Shown: positions 21,222 through 29,700 of the stretch, piece by piece
How the letters are laid out: every line of letters begins with the position of its first letter
Numbering within the stretch: position 1 is the stretch's first letter
Assembly (NCBI RefSeq): GCF_001308195.1
Contig: NZ_JXDF01000001.1
Location: 1 to 64,000, forward strand
From: Apilactobacillus kunkeei
Lineage (GTDB): Bacteria > Bacillota > Bacilli > Lactobacillales > Lactobacillaceae
Direction of reading: 5' to 3'
Length of the DNA: 64,000 bases
Translations under genes and position numbers: made by a program
The notes under the pieces: generated by a model
Seen by the model: only the letters and a program-made list of their open reading frames with translations
What the model was told of the DNA's origin: nothing
The model's database searches: none

Positions 21222-21466
21222 AGGTAATTAGATCTTTAGCCGTACTAAGCGAGTGTCGTTGCTGAAAGGACATTGCGACTACTGATTGAAAGACTTGATT
21301 GTATAAGTTCACTTTTCCAGGTGAAATGGTTGTACCCATTATCGTACCGCGTATGAAGCATTAATTTGTGTAGTACGAGCGAGAAAATATTTGTGAAGAT
21401 ATTTTGAATCTGGGTGGTACCGCGTTACAAACGTCCCTTGGCCGATTGGCTGAGGGGCGTTTTTTT
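21222..21466 (+). promoter_or_regulatory. T-box riboswitch (tRNA-sensing leader) with terminator
   Basis: The T-box core GGGTGGTACCGCG is at 21412-21424. It is followed by a terminator, ACGTCCC...GGGGCGT plus TTGGCC/GGCTGA (21431-21460), with a T run to 21466. The terminator 5' arm can instead pair with the T-box to form the antiterminator. Upstream are several hairpins, including TCGTAC/GTACGA (21342-21378) and AAAATAT/ATATTTT. The base after UGG in the bulge is U, which implies a tRNA with discriminator A. Stem I looks short or atypical and I cannot assign the specifier codon safely. Confidence 0.88.
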
Positions 21467-21498
21467 AGTTATTTGTTAAAAAGTTGGGAGAGATTTAT

Positions 21499-22689
21499 AT
21501 GCATAGAAAAATTTTTAAAAACGCCAACATCTTTGATGGAGTCCACGAAGATGTCTTTAAAGATTTTAGTTTTGCAGTCGATGTAGAAACAGGGAAGATT
21601 ACTGAAATTGCTCAAGAAATTTCGCCAGCAGCAGACGATGAAGTAATTGATGTAAATCATAAGTTTGTCGCTCCGGGTTTAATCAATGCCCACACTCACA
21701 TCACCAGTGATCCTAACATTAGCACTGGAGGTGATAAGGACGTTGTAGAAACCACAGTCGATGCCATCAAGGCATTACGAGCATTCTTAAAATCTGGCTG
21801 TACATACGTCAGACAATGCGGTGCTAGATACGGAATCGATATTCCAATCAAGCGTTTAATTACCGAAGGCAAAATCGATAATGTCCCACACGTGATGGCC
21901 TCAGGAAAGGCCTACACAATGACTGGTGGACATGGTGATTATGCTAACGGCGGAAACGTTGTTGATTCTCCAGATGAAATGAGAAAGAAGATTCGTGAAG
22001 GATTAAAAGCTGGTGCTGATTGCATCAAGATCATGGCATCTGGAGGTGTCATGTCACCTGGTGACTTCATGGACGAAGCTCAATTAACGATTGAGGAAAT
22101 GAAGGTCGCCGTTTACGAAGCACATAACAAACATAAGATTGTCGCAGCTCACGCTGAAGGTAATCCAGGAATCAGAAACGCCATTGAAGCTGGTGTAGAT
22201 TCTATCGAACACGGTTTTTACGTTGACGATGAAGAAATCGCAATGATGAAAGAACGTGGCACATATATTGTTCCAACCATTATCGCCGCAGCATCTGTAA
22301 CCGAAAAGGGTAAGGAAACATTACCTAAGTGGGAACACCAAAAGATGGCTAACGCAATGGATGATGCATATACCAATGTCAAAAAGGCTTATCAAAACGG
22401 CGTCAACATTGCATTAGGTACTGATGCAGGAACACCTTATAACTACTTTGATATGACCACTCCTAAGGAATTAGAGATGATGGTTGAACGCATCGGAATG
22501 AGTGAATTTGAAGCGTACAGAACTTCTTACAAAGCCGCCGAGTTAATGAAAATTGATGATGAATACGGCTCAATCGAGAAAGATAAATATGCGGATTTCA
22601 TAATCATTGATGACAACCCAATGGAAGACATCAAAGCAGTCCAACAAACAGATAAAGAAGTGTACGTAAGCGGAAGAAAAGAATTTTAG
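21499..22689 (+). CDS. Metal-dependent amidohydrolase, putative Xaa-amino-acid dipeptidase
   Basis: A 396-residue amidohydrolase-superfamily enzyme. Metal and catalytic motifs are all present: HxH in NAHTHIT, the Lys of DCIKIMASGGV, HAEG, the His of SIEHGF, and Asp in GTDAG. It belongs to the imidazolonepropionase-like group (COG1228), whose characterised members include Xaa-Arg/Lys/Pro dipeptidases. Control by a T-box and the adjacent peptide-binding lipoprotein favour a role in releasing one amino acid from peptides (inference). ATG at 21499 is chosen because GGGAGAG (21486-21492) precedes it. Confidence 0.8.
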   Translation: MHRKIFKNANIFDGVHEDVFKDFSFAVDVETGKITEIAQEISPAADDEVIDVNHKFVAPGLINAHTHITSDPNISTGGDKDVVETTVDAIKALRAFLKSGCTYVRQCGARYGIDIPIKRLITEGKIDNVPHVMASGKAYTMTGGHGDYANGGNVVDSPDEMRKKIREGLKAGADCIKIMASGGVMSPGDFMDEAQLTIEEMKVAVYEAHNKHKIVAAHAEGNPGIRNAIEAGVDSIEHGFYVDDEEIAMMKERGTYIVPTIIAAASVTEKGKETLPKWEHQKMANAMDDAYTNVKKAYQNGVNIALGTDAGTPYNYFDMTTPKELEMMVERIGMSEFEAYRTSYKAAELMKIDDEYGSIEKDKYADFIIIDDNPMEDIKAVQQTDKEVYVSGRKEF

Positions 22690-22706
22690 ACTAGGGGATG
22701 AATTTT

Positions 22707-24350
22707 ATGAAGAAAAACAAAATGATTATCGGATCAACCATGATTATGATGGCCATTGGTTTAGTTGCCTGTGGTAAATCTAACTCAGCAAGTGAAACAT
22801 CAAATAACGGAACTACCAAGCCAATTAATTGGATGTCTACAGCAGAAATTACAACTTTAGACCCATCAAAGATTGTTGATACATCAACTGCTAATACTGC
22901 TTTAAATGCAGAACAAGGATTATTAACATATGGTGAAAAAGGAAAGTTAGATTATGGAATTGCCAAGAGTTACGATGTTTCAAAAGATGGTAAGACATAC
23001 ACATTCCATTTAAGAGATAACGCTAAATGGAGCAATGGCACTAAGGTAACTGCCAAGGACTTTGTTTACGGAGCTCAAAGAACAGTTAACCCAAAAACTG
23101 CCGCACAAAATACATATGATTTCGATCATGTCGTAAATTACGAAGCTATTAGTAAGGGTCAAATGTCATACAAGAAGTTAGGTGTATATGCACCTAATGA
23201 CAAGACGGTAGTATATAAACTATCTAACCCACAACCATACTTTAAGTACCTAGTAGCTGGTACTGATTTCCTACCTCAAAACCAAGCTTTCGTAGAATCA
23301 AAGGGTAGCAAGTATGGAACTAACTCAGAAAATCAAATTTACGATGGACCATTTAAGGTTACCGGCTGGACCGGAACCAATGATACTTGGATGCTAGAAA
23401 AGAACGACAACTACTGGGATGCCAAGAGTACTAAACTAGAAAAGATTAAGATTAGCGTTCAAAAAGATGCTAACACTGCCTACAACGAATACCAATCAGG
23501 TCAATTGGATGAAATGATGTTAGCTGATAAAGAACAAGTTAAACATTACAAGGGCACTCCTGAATTCCATCAATTAGCCAGTGCACGTAACAACTACCTA
23601 GAATTTAACGAAGATAGAATTCCTGCATTTAAGAACGTCAACATCAGAAAAGCTCTATCAATGGTAGTTAACAGAGATCAATTTGTTAACGACGTAATGG
23701 GTGATGGTTCATTCCCAGCTAAGGGATTAGTTTCAACTGGAATGATGAGTAGAAACGGTGTTGACTTTGCAGATGCTGCTTACGTTAAGGATGCTGCTAC
23801 CTACAACAAGAAGAAGGCACTATACTACTGGAACAAAGGGATGAAAGAAATCGGTAAGAAGACACTTACATTCAACATCTTGTTCGATGATACTTCTGAA
23901 GGTAAATCAATCACTGAATTCCTACAAAGTTCAGCATTTAGTCAACTACCTGGTTTGAAGGTAACTGCTACTAACATTCCAACTAAGGCTCGTTTGAGTA
24001 GACAAATTGCTTACGATTACGACGCCACAGTTACTGGATGGAGCACCACTTACCCAGACCCAATCTCATTCCTACAATTGCTAACAAGTACCTACCCATA
24101 CAACTTTGCAAGATGGAAGAATGCTGAATACGACAAGTATGTAAATGCTGCATCAACTACCGATGCCAACAATTCAGCAAAACGTTGGGATGACATGGTT
24201 AAGGCCGAAAAGATTCTTATGAACGATCAAGGTGCCGTACCATTCTACCAAAGCTCAGAACCACAAGTTGTTAAGACTAACATCAAAAACGTTACTCACT
24301 CAGCTACTGGTTTGGAATGGAACTTCAGCAAAGCATACGTTGAAAAATAA
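22707..24350 (+). CDS. Oligopeptide ABC transporter substrate-binding lipoprotein (OppA-like)
   Basis: A 547-residue solute-binding protein of family 5. The signal peptide ends in lipobox LVAC, with lipidated Cys22. The motifs AEQGLLTYGEKGKLDYGIAKSY, YTFHLRDNAKWSNGTKVTAKDF and NYLEFN are typical of OppA. ATG at 22707 is preferred to ATG 22698 because AGGGG (22693-22697) fits it. It follows the amidohydrolase by 17 bases under the same T-box. No permease or ATPase genes are nearby, so it is an orphan binding protein that must share another Opp system (inference). Confidence 0.88.
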   Translation: MKKNKMIIGSTMIMMAIGLVACGKSNSASETSNNGTTKPINWMSTAEITTLDPSKIVDTSTANTALNAEQGLLTYGEKGKLDYGIAKSYDVSKDGKTYTFHLRDNAKWSNGTKVTAKDFVYGAQRTVNPKTAAQNTYDFDHVVNYEAISKGQMSYKKLGVYAPNDKTVVYKLSNPQPYFKYLVAGTDFLPQNQAFVESKGSKYGTNSENQIYDGPFKVTGWTGTNDTWMLEKNDNYWDAKSTKLEKIKISVQKDANTAYNEYQSGQLDEMMLADKEQVKHYKGTPEFHQLASARNNYLEFNEDRIPAFKNVNIRKALSMVVNRDQFVNDVMGDGSFPAKGLVSTGMMSRNGVDFADAAYVKDAATYNKKKALYYWNKGMKEIGKKTLTFNILFDDTSEGKSITEFLQSSAFSQLPGLKVTATNIPTKARLSRQIAYDYDATVTGWSTTYPDPISFLQLLTSTYPYNFARWKNAEYDKYVNAASTTDANNSAKRWDDMVKAEKILMNDQGAVPFYQSSEPQVVKTNIKNVTHSATGLEWNFSKAYVEK

Positions 24351-24354
24351 CATT

Positions 24355-24386
24355 AAAAAGAACCCGATTACCGGGTTCTTTTTTAT
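24355..24386 (+). terminator. Terminator after the OppA-like gene
   Basis: AAAAGAACCCG pairs with CGGGTTCTTTT around ATTA, followed by TT. Confidence 0.9.
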
Positions 24387-24445
24387 TTTGTCAATTTACT
24401 TAGATGAAATTAATTCATTTTTCTAATACAAAATTAATAATTAGT

Positions 24446-24475
24446 TTGACATTGGCTATATAATCGTAATAATAT
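24446..24475 (+). promoter_or_regulatory. Probable promoter of the aminotransferase operon
   Basis: TTGACA (24446-24451), an 18-base spacer and TAATAT (24470-24475), in an AT-rich gap. Confidence 0.55.
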
Positions 24476-24528
24476 ATCGATAATGTTTCTAATCATTTTC
24501 TAATATTTGTAAAGGGAGGTTGATTAAT

Positions 24529-25695
24529 ATGTCTAAATTAATTAACAAAATTAGTGACAGAATGAGTAACGTTAAACCTGATGTCTTATTAGGTTTCAGC
24601 GATTCAATTTCTGATGTTGAAGGTTTAATTCCATTAACAATTGGAGAACCTGACTTCAACACACCTGATCACATTAAGGAGGCAGCAATTGCGGCAATCA
24701 ACAACAACCACAGTCATTACACTGATTCACGTGGCGTTAAGGAATTGCGCGATGCTGCCGTTAAATTTTTAGCAGATAAATACGATTTACATTACGATTC
24801 TGAAACTCAGTTCATCGCCACTGTTGGTGTTACCGAAGCGCTATTTATCACGTTTGGAGCATTGCTAAACCCTGGGGATGGCGTTGTGGTACCTTCACCC
24901 GCGTTTTCTCCATATTTTAACAATGTTGAATTCTTTGGCGCTCATTCGGTAGAAGTTGATACATCCGACGATGGATTTGTCCTAACTCCCGAAAAATTAG
25001 AAGCAGCGATTAAGGAACACCCAACAATTAAAATTGTCATCATCAATACACCAAACAACCCAACTGGAGTGTCATACACTTCAGAACAATTAAAGGGCTT
25101 GGCTGATGTGATTGAAAAACACGACCTCGTCTGTTTTAGCGACGAAATTTACAGTGAATTAACTTACGATCAAGAACATGAATCAATTGCGAAATTCATT
25201 CCTGAACGCACAATTGTATTCAATGGACTATCTAAGTCACATGCGATGACAGGATGGAGAGTTGGTCTGGTTTATGGACCAGAAGAAATCATCCATACTG
25301 CGCGCTCAATTCACGAATACACTGCCACATCATTACCTGGTGTCGTTCAATACGCCGCCGTTGAAGCTTTAACTAACGGTAAAGATGATGGTATTGAAAT
25401 GAGAAAAGTTTACGAAAAGCGCCGTAACTTACTACGTCAGGGATTAGCTGATGCAGGAATTGAAAGTCCTAACCCAATTGGTGCATTTTACATCTTTGGT
25501 AAGATTCCTGAAAAATTTGGCGACGATGACTTTGAATTCTGTCGTCGAGTTGCCAGAGAAGCCAAGGTTGGAACAATGCCTGGTAGTGCGTTTGGTAAAT
25601 CTGGAAAGGGGTATTTCCGTTTAAGTTATGCAACCAGTGAAGACAATTTGAATGAAGCAGTGAAACGCATTGCTAAGTTTGTGGAGGATAACTAG
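24529..25695 (+). CDS. Class I/II PLP-dependent aminotransferase
   Basis: A 388-residue fold-type I aminotransferase. The PLP lysine is K236 in SKSHAMTGWRVG; NTPNNPTG and SDEIYSELTY supply the cofactor-binding Asn and Asp/Tyr, and the C-terminal FRLSYA holds the carboxylate-binding Arg. The substrate cannot be fixed; the AraT/PatA-like group acting on aromatic, branched or aspartate-type amino acids is possible. ATG 24529 follows AAAGGGAGGT. The next gene's ATG follows the stop codon directly, so the two are coupled. Confidence 0.85.
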   Translation: MSKLINKISDRMSNVKPDVLLGFSDSISDVEGLIPLTIGEPDFNTPDHIKEAAIAAINNNHSHYTDSRGVKELRDAAVKFLADKYDLHYDSETQFIATVGVTEALFITFGALLNPGDGVVVPSPAFSPYFNNVEFFGAHSVEVDTSDDGFVLTPEKLEAAIKEHPTIKIVIINTPNNPTGVSYTSEQLKGLADVIEKHDLVCFSDEIYSELTYDQEHESIAKFIPERTIVFNGLSKSHAMTGWRVGLVYGPEEIIHTARSIHEYTATSLPGVVQYAAVEALTNGKDDGIEMRKVYEKRRNLLRQGLADAGIESPNPIGAFYIFGKIPEKFGDDDFEFCRRVAREAKVGTMPGSAFGKSGKGYFRLSYATSEDNLNEAVKRIAKFVEDN

Positions 25696-26685
25696 ATGAA
25701 AATACTAATGTTTAACACCCAACCATATGAAGTAGAAACTTTTGCAAAAATTGCTGATGATTTGAAGGTCCAAATCGACTGGACAGAAGAGGGACTATCC
25801 CTTGATAATGTCGATAAGACCAAGGATTACGATGCAATTACTATCCAACAACACGGTAACCTTGAAGGCGAAGATTTATACAAACGTTTGGCCGAAAATG
25901 GTATCAAACAAATTTCGTTACGTAGTACCGGATACGAAATTATTGATTTAGATCTAGCCAACAAATACAACCTAAAAGTTACCAATGTTTCTGGGTACTC
26001 ACCTCGCTCAGTCAGTGAATTAGTATTAGCTGATACCATGGCATTATTACGCCGTTTAAAGGATTACAGCAAGCGTGAGGAACGAAACGACTTTAGTTGG
26101 ACTGGTGCGCAAGCCCGTGAAATTCACAACTTAACCGTTGGAGTAATCGGAGCCGGTACCATCGGAAGTGCATCCGCACGTATTTTTAGAGCGCTAGGCG
26201 CTCGTGTGTTAGCATACGATCCAGTCCAACGAACTGATTTGGCTGATACGGTCGAATACGTAGATGTAAACTACCTATTATCAGAATCTGATGTCGTAAC
26301 CCTACACACACCATTAACGCCTGAAATGGACCGTTTTATGAATTTTGATCGATTCAAGAAGATGAAAAACGATGCTATTTTCATCAACGCCTCCCGTGGT
26401 GGAGTTGTTGATACTGACGCGTTGGTTGCTGCCCTAGAAGCCGGTGAAATCGGTGCAGCAGGAATTGATGTGTTTGATGGTGAAGCTGGAATTACCAGTG
26501 TCGACCTTGGTGACAAGGGATACGACAATGACAACTTAAAAGCTTTAATTGCGATGGATAACGTAATTGTTACTCCACATATTGCCTTCTTTACCGACAT
26601 TGCGGTCTACAATATGGCGTTATTCTCAACGAGAGATGCTATCAAGATTGTTAACGGAGAAGAGGCTGTGTACCCCGTTAATTAA
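25696..26685 (+). CDS. D-2-hydroxyacid dehydrogenase (D-lactate dehydrogenase family)
   Basis: A 329-residue NAD-dependent enzyme that reduces 2-keto acids to D-2-hydroxy acids. It has the Rossmann motif GAGTIG (152-157) and the catalytic set R234 (NASRGG), E263 and H295 (TPHIAFFT). It resembles D-hydroxyisocaproate/D-lactate dehydrogenases. It is fused in expression to the aminotransferase, so the keto acid produced by transamination is a plausible substrate; this would also regenerate NAD. It could equally be a plain D-lactate dehydrogenase. Confidence 0.85.
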   Translation: MKILMFNTQPYEVETFAKIADDLKVQIDWTEEGLSLDNVDKTKDYDAITIQQHGNLEGEDLYKRLAENGIKQISLRSTGYEIIDLDLANKYNLKVTNVSGYSPRSVSELVLADTMALLRRLKDYSKREERNDFSWTGAQAREIHNLTVGVIGAGTIGSASARIFRALGARVLAYDPVQRTDLADTVEYVDVNYLLSESDVVTLHTPLTPEMDRFMNFDRFKKMKNDAIFINASRGGVVDTDALVAALEAGEIGAAGIDVFDGEAGITSVDLGDKGYDNDNLKALIAMDNVIVTPHIAFFTDIAVYNMALFSTRDAIKIVNGEEAVYPVN

Positions 26686-26691
26686 AGAAAC

Positions 26692-26721
26692 AAAAAAGAG
26701 CTCATTATGAGCTCTTTTTTT
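26692..26721 (+). terminator. Terminator after the hydroxyacid dehydrogenase gene
   Basis: AAAAAGAGCTC and GAGCTCTTTTT flank ATTAT. The same hairpin recurs at 27756-27784, and a close variant at 28162-28191. Confidence 0.9.
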
Positions 26722-26750
26722 GTTGGAAAATAATATGTAATTGTGATATA

Positions 26751-26764
26751 GTTGCATTTGCAAC
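26751..26764. promoter_or_regulatory. Palindromic operator before marR
   Basis: GTTGCA-TT-TGCAAC is a perfect palindrome 20 bases upstream of the marR start codon. Its form is that of MarR-family operators, so autoregulation is likely. Confidence 0.72.
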
Positions 26765-26783
26765 AAAAAACGGAGGTGCTTGT

Positions 26784-27233
26784 ATGGATTCATTAAGGAA
26801 AATAGGTGTGATAGCAAGGTCTTTGGATTCAATTAGTAATATAGAGTTTAAGGAATATGAATTATCAAAGGGGCAATATCTATATTTAGTCCGTATAGGC
26901 GAAAATCCTGGGATTATTTTACAACAACTATGTGAAATGATTTGTGTTGATAAGACAACTGGTAGCAGGTCCGTTAACAATTTAGTAAAAGCACAGTTAA
27001 TAAGAAAAGAAATTAGTGTAAATAATAGAAAAAATCAGCTCTTATACCTGACTGAAAAAGGAAAAGAAATGTATGACATTGTAGATAGGGAGAATAAGTA
27101 TTCTAATGAAGTTGCTCTTAATGGTTTTAGCGCATCCGAAAGAAAATTATTTAATCAATTATTAGATAAAGCCAAAGACAATGTCGTAAAAGATTGGCAA
27201 AAAGTCAAACGTGGTGAGAAAAGAGACTACTAG
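26784..27233 (+). CDS. MarR-family transcriptional regulator
   Basis: A 149-residue winged-helix regulator. The helix-turn-helix LQQLCEMICVDKTTGSRSVNNLVKAQLIRKEI and wing NNRKNQLLYLTEKGKEM are typical. CGGAGGTG precedes the ATG. A perfect palindrome lies just upstream. It is cotranscribed with the GNAT gene 11 bases downstream, its probable target. Confidence 0.88.
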   Translation: MDSLRKIGVIARSLDSISNIEFKEYELSKGQYLYLVRIGENPGIILQQLCEMICVDKTTGSRSVNNLVKAQLIRKEISVNNRKNQLLYLTEKGKEMYDIVDRENKYSNEVALNGFSASERKLFNQLLDKAKDNVVKDWQKVKRGEKRDY

Positions 27234-27244
27234 GAGGCGTTATT

Positions 27245-27757
27245 ATGATTGAAATGAAGAAAGTTAAATTATCTGATGTTTACGAACTTCGTCAAATTAG
27301 TATTGAAACTTTCAAAGATACTTTTGGTGATGATAACAGTCAGCAAGATTTAGAAGAAATGTTTGAGAACAATTATGGAATTGATCAGCTAAAGAAGGAA
27401 ATTAGCGATGATAAAACTGATTTCGAGTTTATCTACGTTGATAATGAATTGGCTGGTTACCTAAAGATTAATATTGATGAAGCTCAATCTGAAGATATGG
27501 GCAGTGACTATTTAGAAGTTGAAAGAATTTACATCAGAAAGAATTTTAAACGTCGCGGCTTAGGATCTCAATTTATGAACTACGCGATTAATGCTGCTAA
27601 AGAAGCGGATAAGAGCTTTATTTGGCTTGGCGTTTGGGAAAACAATACAAACGCGATTGGTTTCTATCAAGTAAAAGGATTTACGCCTTTCTCTGAACAC
27701 ATCTTTGTTGTTGGTTCCGATAAACAAAGAGATATTTTAATGAAAAAAGCAATATAA
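27245..27757 (+). CDS. GNAT-family N-acetyltransferase
   Basis: A 170-residue acetyltransferase. The acetyl-CoA-binding motif A is seen as YLEVERIYIRKNFKRRGLGSQFMNYAI, followed by WLGVWENNTNAIGFYQVKGF. The substrate is unknown; spermidine/spermine-like (PaiA-type) acetylation is possible from the WLGVWE motif. It follows marR closely and ends at a bidirectional terminator. Confidence 0.85.
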   Translation: MIEMKKVKLSDVYELRQISIETFKDTFGDDNSQQDLEEMFENNYGIDQLKKEISDDKTDFEFIYVDNELAGYLKINIDEAQSEDMGSDYLEVERIYIRKNFKRRGLGSQFMNYAINAAKEADKSFIWLGVWENNTNAIGFYQVKGFTPFSEHIFVVGSDKQRDILMKKAI

Positions 27758-27784
27758 AAAGAGCTCATTATGAGCTCTTTTTTT
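27756..27784. terminator. Bidirectional terminator
   Basis: AAAAAGAGCTC-ATTAT-GAGCTCTTTTT lies between the GNAT gene and the opposing small membrane gene. Confidence 0.88.
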
Positions 27785-28103
27785 AGTTATATAAACTATA
27801 TACGCTTAATAGGACTGAAATGATTAAATTAATCAAAATGATGGTAAAACCAAGTGTCCCGTTTGCGACTAGAATGATTCCTAAGATAAATACGATGATG
27901 CCGATTACTGCGGGGATCATCCAATTGTTTTTCCAGAAAAATAAAATGATTTCAACAAATGTCAAAATGGTGATTAACCATAATAGTGTTAGTGAAAAAT
28001 CAGTTACGTATAAGTCTGAAATATCTTTGATGGTGATAATTAGCATGTAGACAGTCATCAAAAGACTGATGGCAGCTAACACGCCTTTAGTAGTTTTTTG
28101 CAT
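27783..28103 (-). CDS. Small four-helix membrane protein, unknown function
   Basis: A 106-residue, very hydrophobic protein with four membrane segments (about 8-27, 35-55, 62-80 and 83-103). ATG is preceded by AGGAGTTG about 10 bases upstream. I recognise no family. It lies downstream of aspA but is separated from it by a terminator, so it is probably transcribed on its own. Confidence 0.6.
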   Translation of the reverse strand: MQKTTKGVLAAISLLMTVYMLIITIKDISDLYVTDFSLTLLWLITILTFVEIILFFWKNNWMIPAVIGIIVFILGIILVANGTLGFTIILINLIISVLLSVYSLYN

Positions 28104-28161
28104 TTGTATTCAACTCCTGACTTTATTTTAAATGTCTCAGGGTTGCTTGTAAAACTAAAAT

Positions 28162-28191
28162 AAAAAAGAGCTCTATTCGAGCTCTTTTTTT
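28162..28191. terminator. Terminator between aspA and the small membrane gene
   Basis: AAAAAAGAGCTC and GAGCTCTTTTTT flank TATTC. It terminates aspA on the minus strand. Confidence 0.88.
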
Positions 28192-28192
28192 A

Positions 28193-29560
28193 TTAGCTTT
28201 CACCGTTAACTAGATATTCTGGGGAGAATAGTTGTTTAACTTTTTCAGGAGATAAAATATGGTTTTGAATTAGTAGGTTTGGTACAGTCTTGTTTTCCTT
28301 GGTGGCTGTCTTGATTAGTTCGGTGGTCTTGTTGTAACCCAAGATAGGAGATAGGACTGTGGCGGTTACGGCTGATTTACGAACGTCATCTAGACACTGT
28401 TTAACATTGACGTCGATACCGTCTAGACAGTGGTCAACCAATGTTTCGATTGCGCGTGCCAAGTGAACTTCGGCGGTTAGGATGCTCTTGAACATGATTG
28501 GTTCAAAGGCATTTAGTTCCAATTGACCGGCTTCTGAAGCGGCAGTGACGGTGGCGTCAAAACCGATTACTTCAAAGGCAACCTGGTTCACAACTTCTGG
28601 GATAACAGGGTTAACCTTGTTAGGCATGATTGATGAACCGGCTTGGCGTTTTGGTAGGATTAATTCATTCAAACCAGATTGTGGACCGCTACCAAGTAGA
28701 CGTAAGTCGTTACTGAACTTGGATAAGTCAACGGCCAATGTTTTTAAACTAGAGGAGAATGCGACGAAGTGATCTGTGTTTTGAACAGCGTCGATTAAAT
28801 CTTCATCCTGTTTTAGATCGAAACCGGTAATCTTGTTAATTTCGTCCACGATGTGATCACGGTAGTACTTAGTGGTGTTAGTACCAGTACCGATGGCAGT
28901 TCCACCCATGCTGACGGCCTTTAGTTCATTTTCAGCGCTGTTGATTCGTTTCAAATCACGACGGAATAATGAAGCGTAAGCATGGAATGTTTTTCCATAG
29001 GTAGTAGGAACGGCATCCTGAAGTTGGGTTCGACCTAGTTTAATGGTGAACTGGAATTTCTTGGATAGTTCATCTAGGATTTCGATTAATCGATTAATTT
29101 CGCTGGTTAATTTTGGTAAACGTTTAATCATTGCTAGTTTACCAGCTGTTGGGTAGGTATCGTTAGTAGATTGTGCCTGGTTAACATCATCGTTTGGATG
29201 AATGAAGACATCAGGGTGTAATTTCATTGCGACATTGGCAATTACTTCATTTACGTTCATATTTGTGGAAGTTCCGGCCCCACCTTGGATTGCTGGAGTG
29301 ATAAAACTCTCTGGTGAGGGGTGCTCAAGTAAGTAGTCGCAAGCATCTACGACTGTGTTATATTTTATAACATCAGTCGCTTTTGCACCGTAATTTGCGG
29401 TGATTGAGGCTTTTTTAATCTGAATGTAACTTTCGATCAAAAGCGGGTCAACTTTCTCTTCTGTAATCGGGAAATTCCCTGCGGCTCTAAGGGAGTGGAT
29501 ACCATACAAAGCATCATCAGGAACTTCTAGTTTACCAACACAATCTTTTTCGATACGCAT
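28193..29560 (-). CDS. aspA: Aspartate ammonia-lyase
   Basis: Aspartase converts L-aspartate to fumarate and ammonia. The 455-residue length fits. The family signature GSSIMPNKVNP is intact, as are the substrate-binding segments GGAGTSTNMNVNEV and STNDTYPTA and the start region ALYGIHSLRAAGNFPI. The last favours aspartase over class II fumarase, but fumarase cannot be fully excluded. A good minus-strand promoter lies upstream. It is a single-gene unit. Confidence 0.88.
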   Translation of the reverse strand: MRIEKDCVGKLEVPDDALYGIHSLRAAGNFPITEEKVDPLLIESYIQIKKASITANYGAKATDVIKYNTVVDACDYLLEHPSPESFITPAIQGGAGTSTNMNVNEVIANVAMKLHPDVFIHPNDDVNQAQSTNDTYPTAGKLAMIKRLPKLTSEINRLIEILDELSKKFQFTIKLGRTQLQDAVPTTYGKTFHAYASLFRRDLKRINSAENELKAVSMGGTAIGTGTNTTKYYRDHIVDEINKITGFDLKQDEDLIDAVQNTDHFVAFSSSLKTLAVDLSKFSNDLRLLGSGPQSGLNELILPKRQAGSSIMPNKVNPVIPEVVNQVAFEVIGFDATVTAASEAGQLELNAFEPIMFKSILTAEVHLARAIETLVDHCLDGIDVNVKQCLDDVRKSAVTATVLSPILGYNKTTELIKTATKENKTVPNLLIQNHILSPEKVKQLFSPEYLVNGES

Positions 29561-29605
29561 AAAAACATCTCCTAAAATAGTTATATGTTATAAAATATTA
29601 CATTA

Positions 29606-29633
29606 AGTATAAACTAAATCTTTAATTAGTCAA
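29606..29633 (-). promoter_or_regulatory. Promoter of aspA
   Basis: On the minus strand, TTGACT (29633-29628), a 16-base spacer and TATACT (29611-29606). Confidence 0.65.
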
Positions 29634-29649
29634 ATGAAATATCTAAATT

Positions 29650-29665
29650 TGTTTCACATGAAACA
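29650..29665. other. parS: parS-like centromere site (copy 2)
   Basis: TGTTTCACATGAAACA is one base from the ParB site consensus and is the exact reverse complement of the 16-mer at 7396-7411. It lies between the suf operon terminator and the aspA promoter, about 28 kb from oriC. Confidence 0.72.
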
Positions 29666-29667
29666 AA

Positions 29668-29700
29668 AGCGCCCCTAGAAAAGCTCTAGGGGCGCTAGTT
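29668..29700 (-). terminator. Terminator of the suf operon
   Basis: AGCGCCCCTAGA and TCTAGGGGCGCT are 12-bp perfect arms around AAAGC, followed on the minus strand by TTTTG. It lies immediately after sufB. Confidence 0.9.

Noticed and set aside
22698-22706. ATG at 22698 as start of the OppA-like gene
   Set aside because: It abuts the AGGGG site; ATG 22707 has normal spacing and a cleaner lipoprotein signal.
26692-28191. Three near-identical GAGCTC hairpins as a repeat family
   Set aside because: All three are ordinary terminators after genes, with U tracts; similarity is explained by short arms or local duplication.
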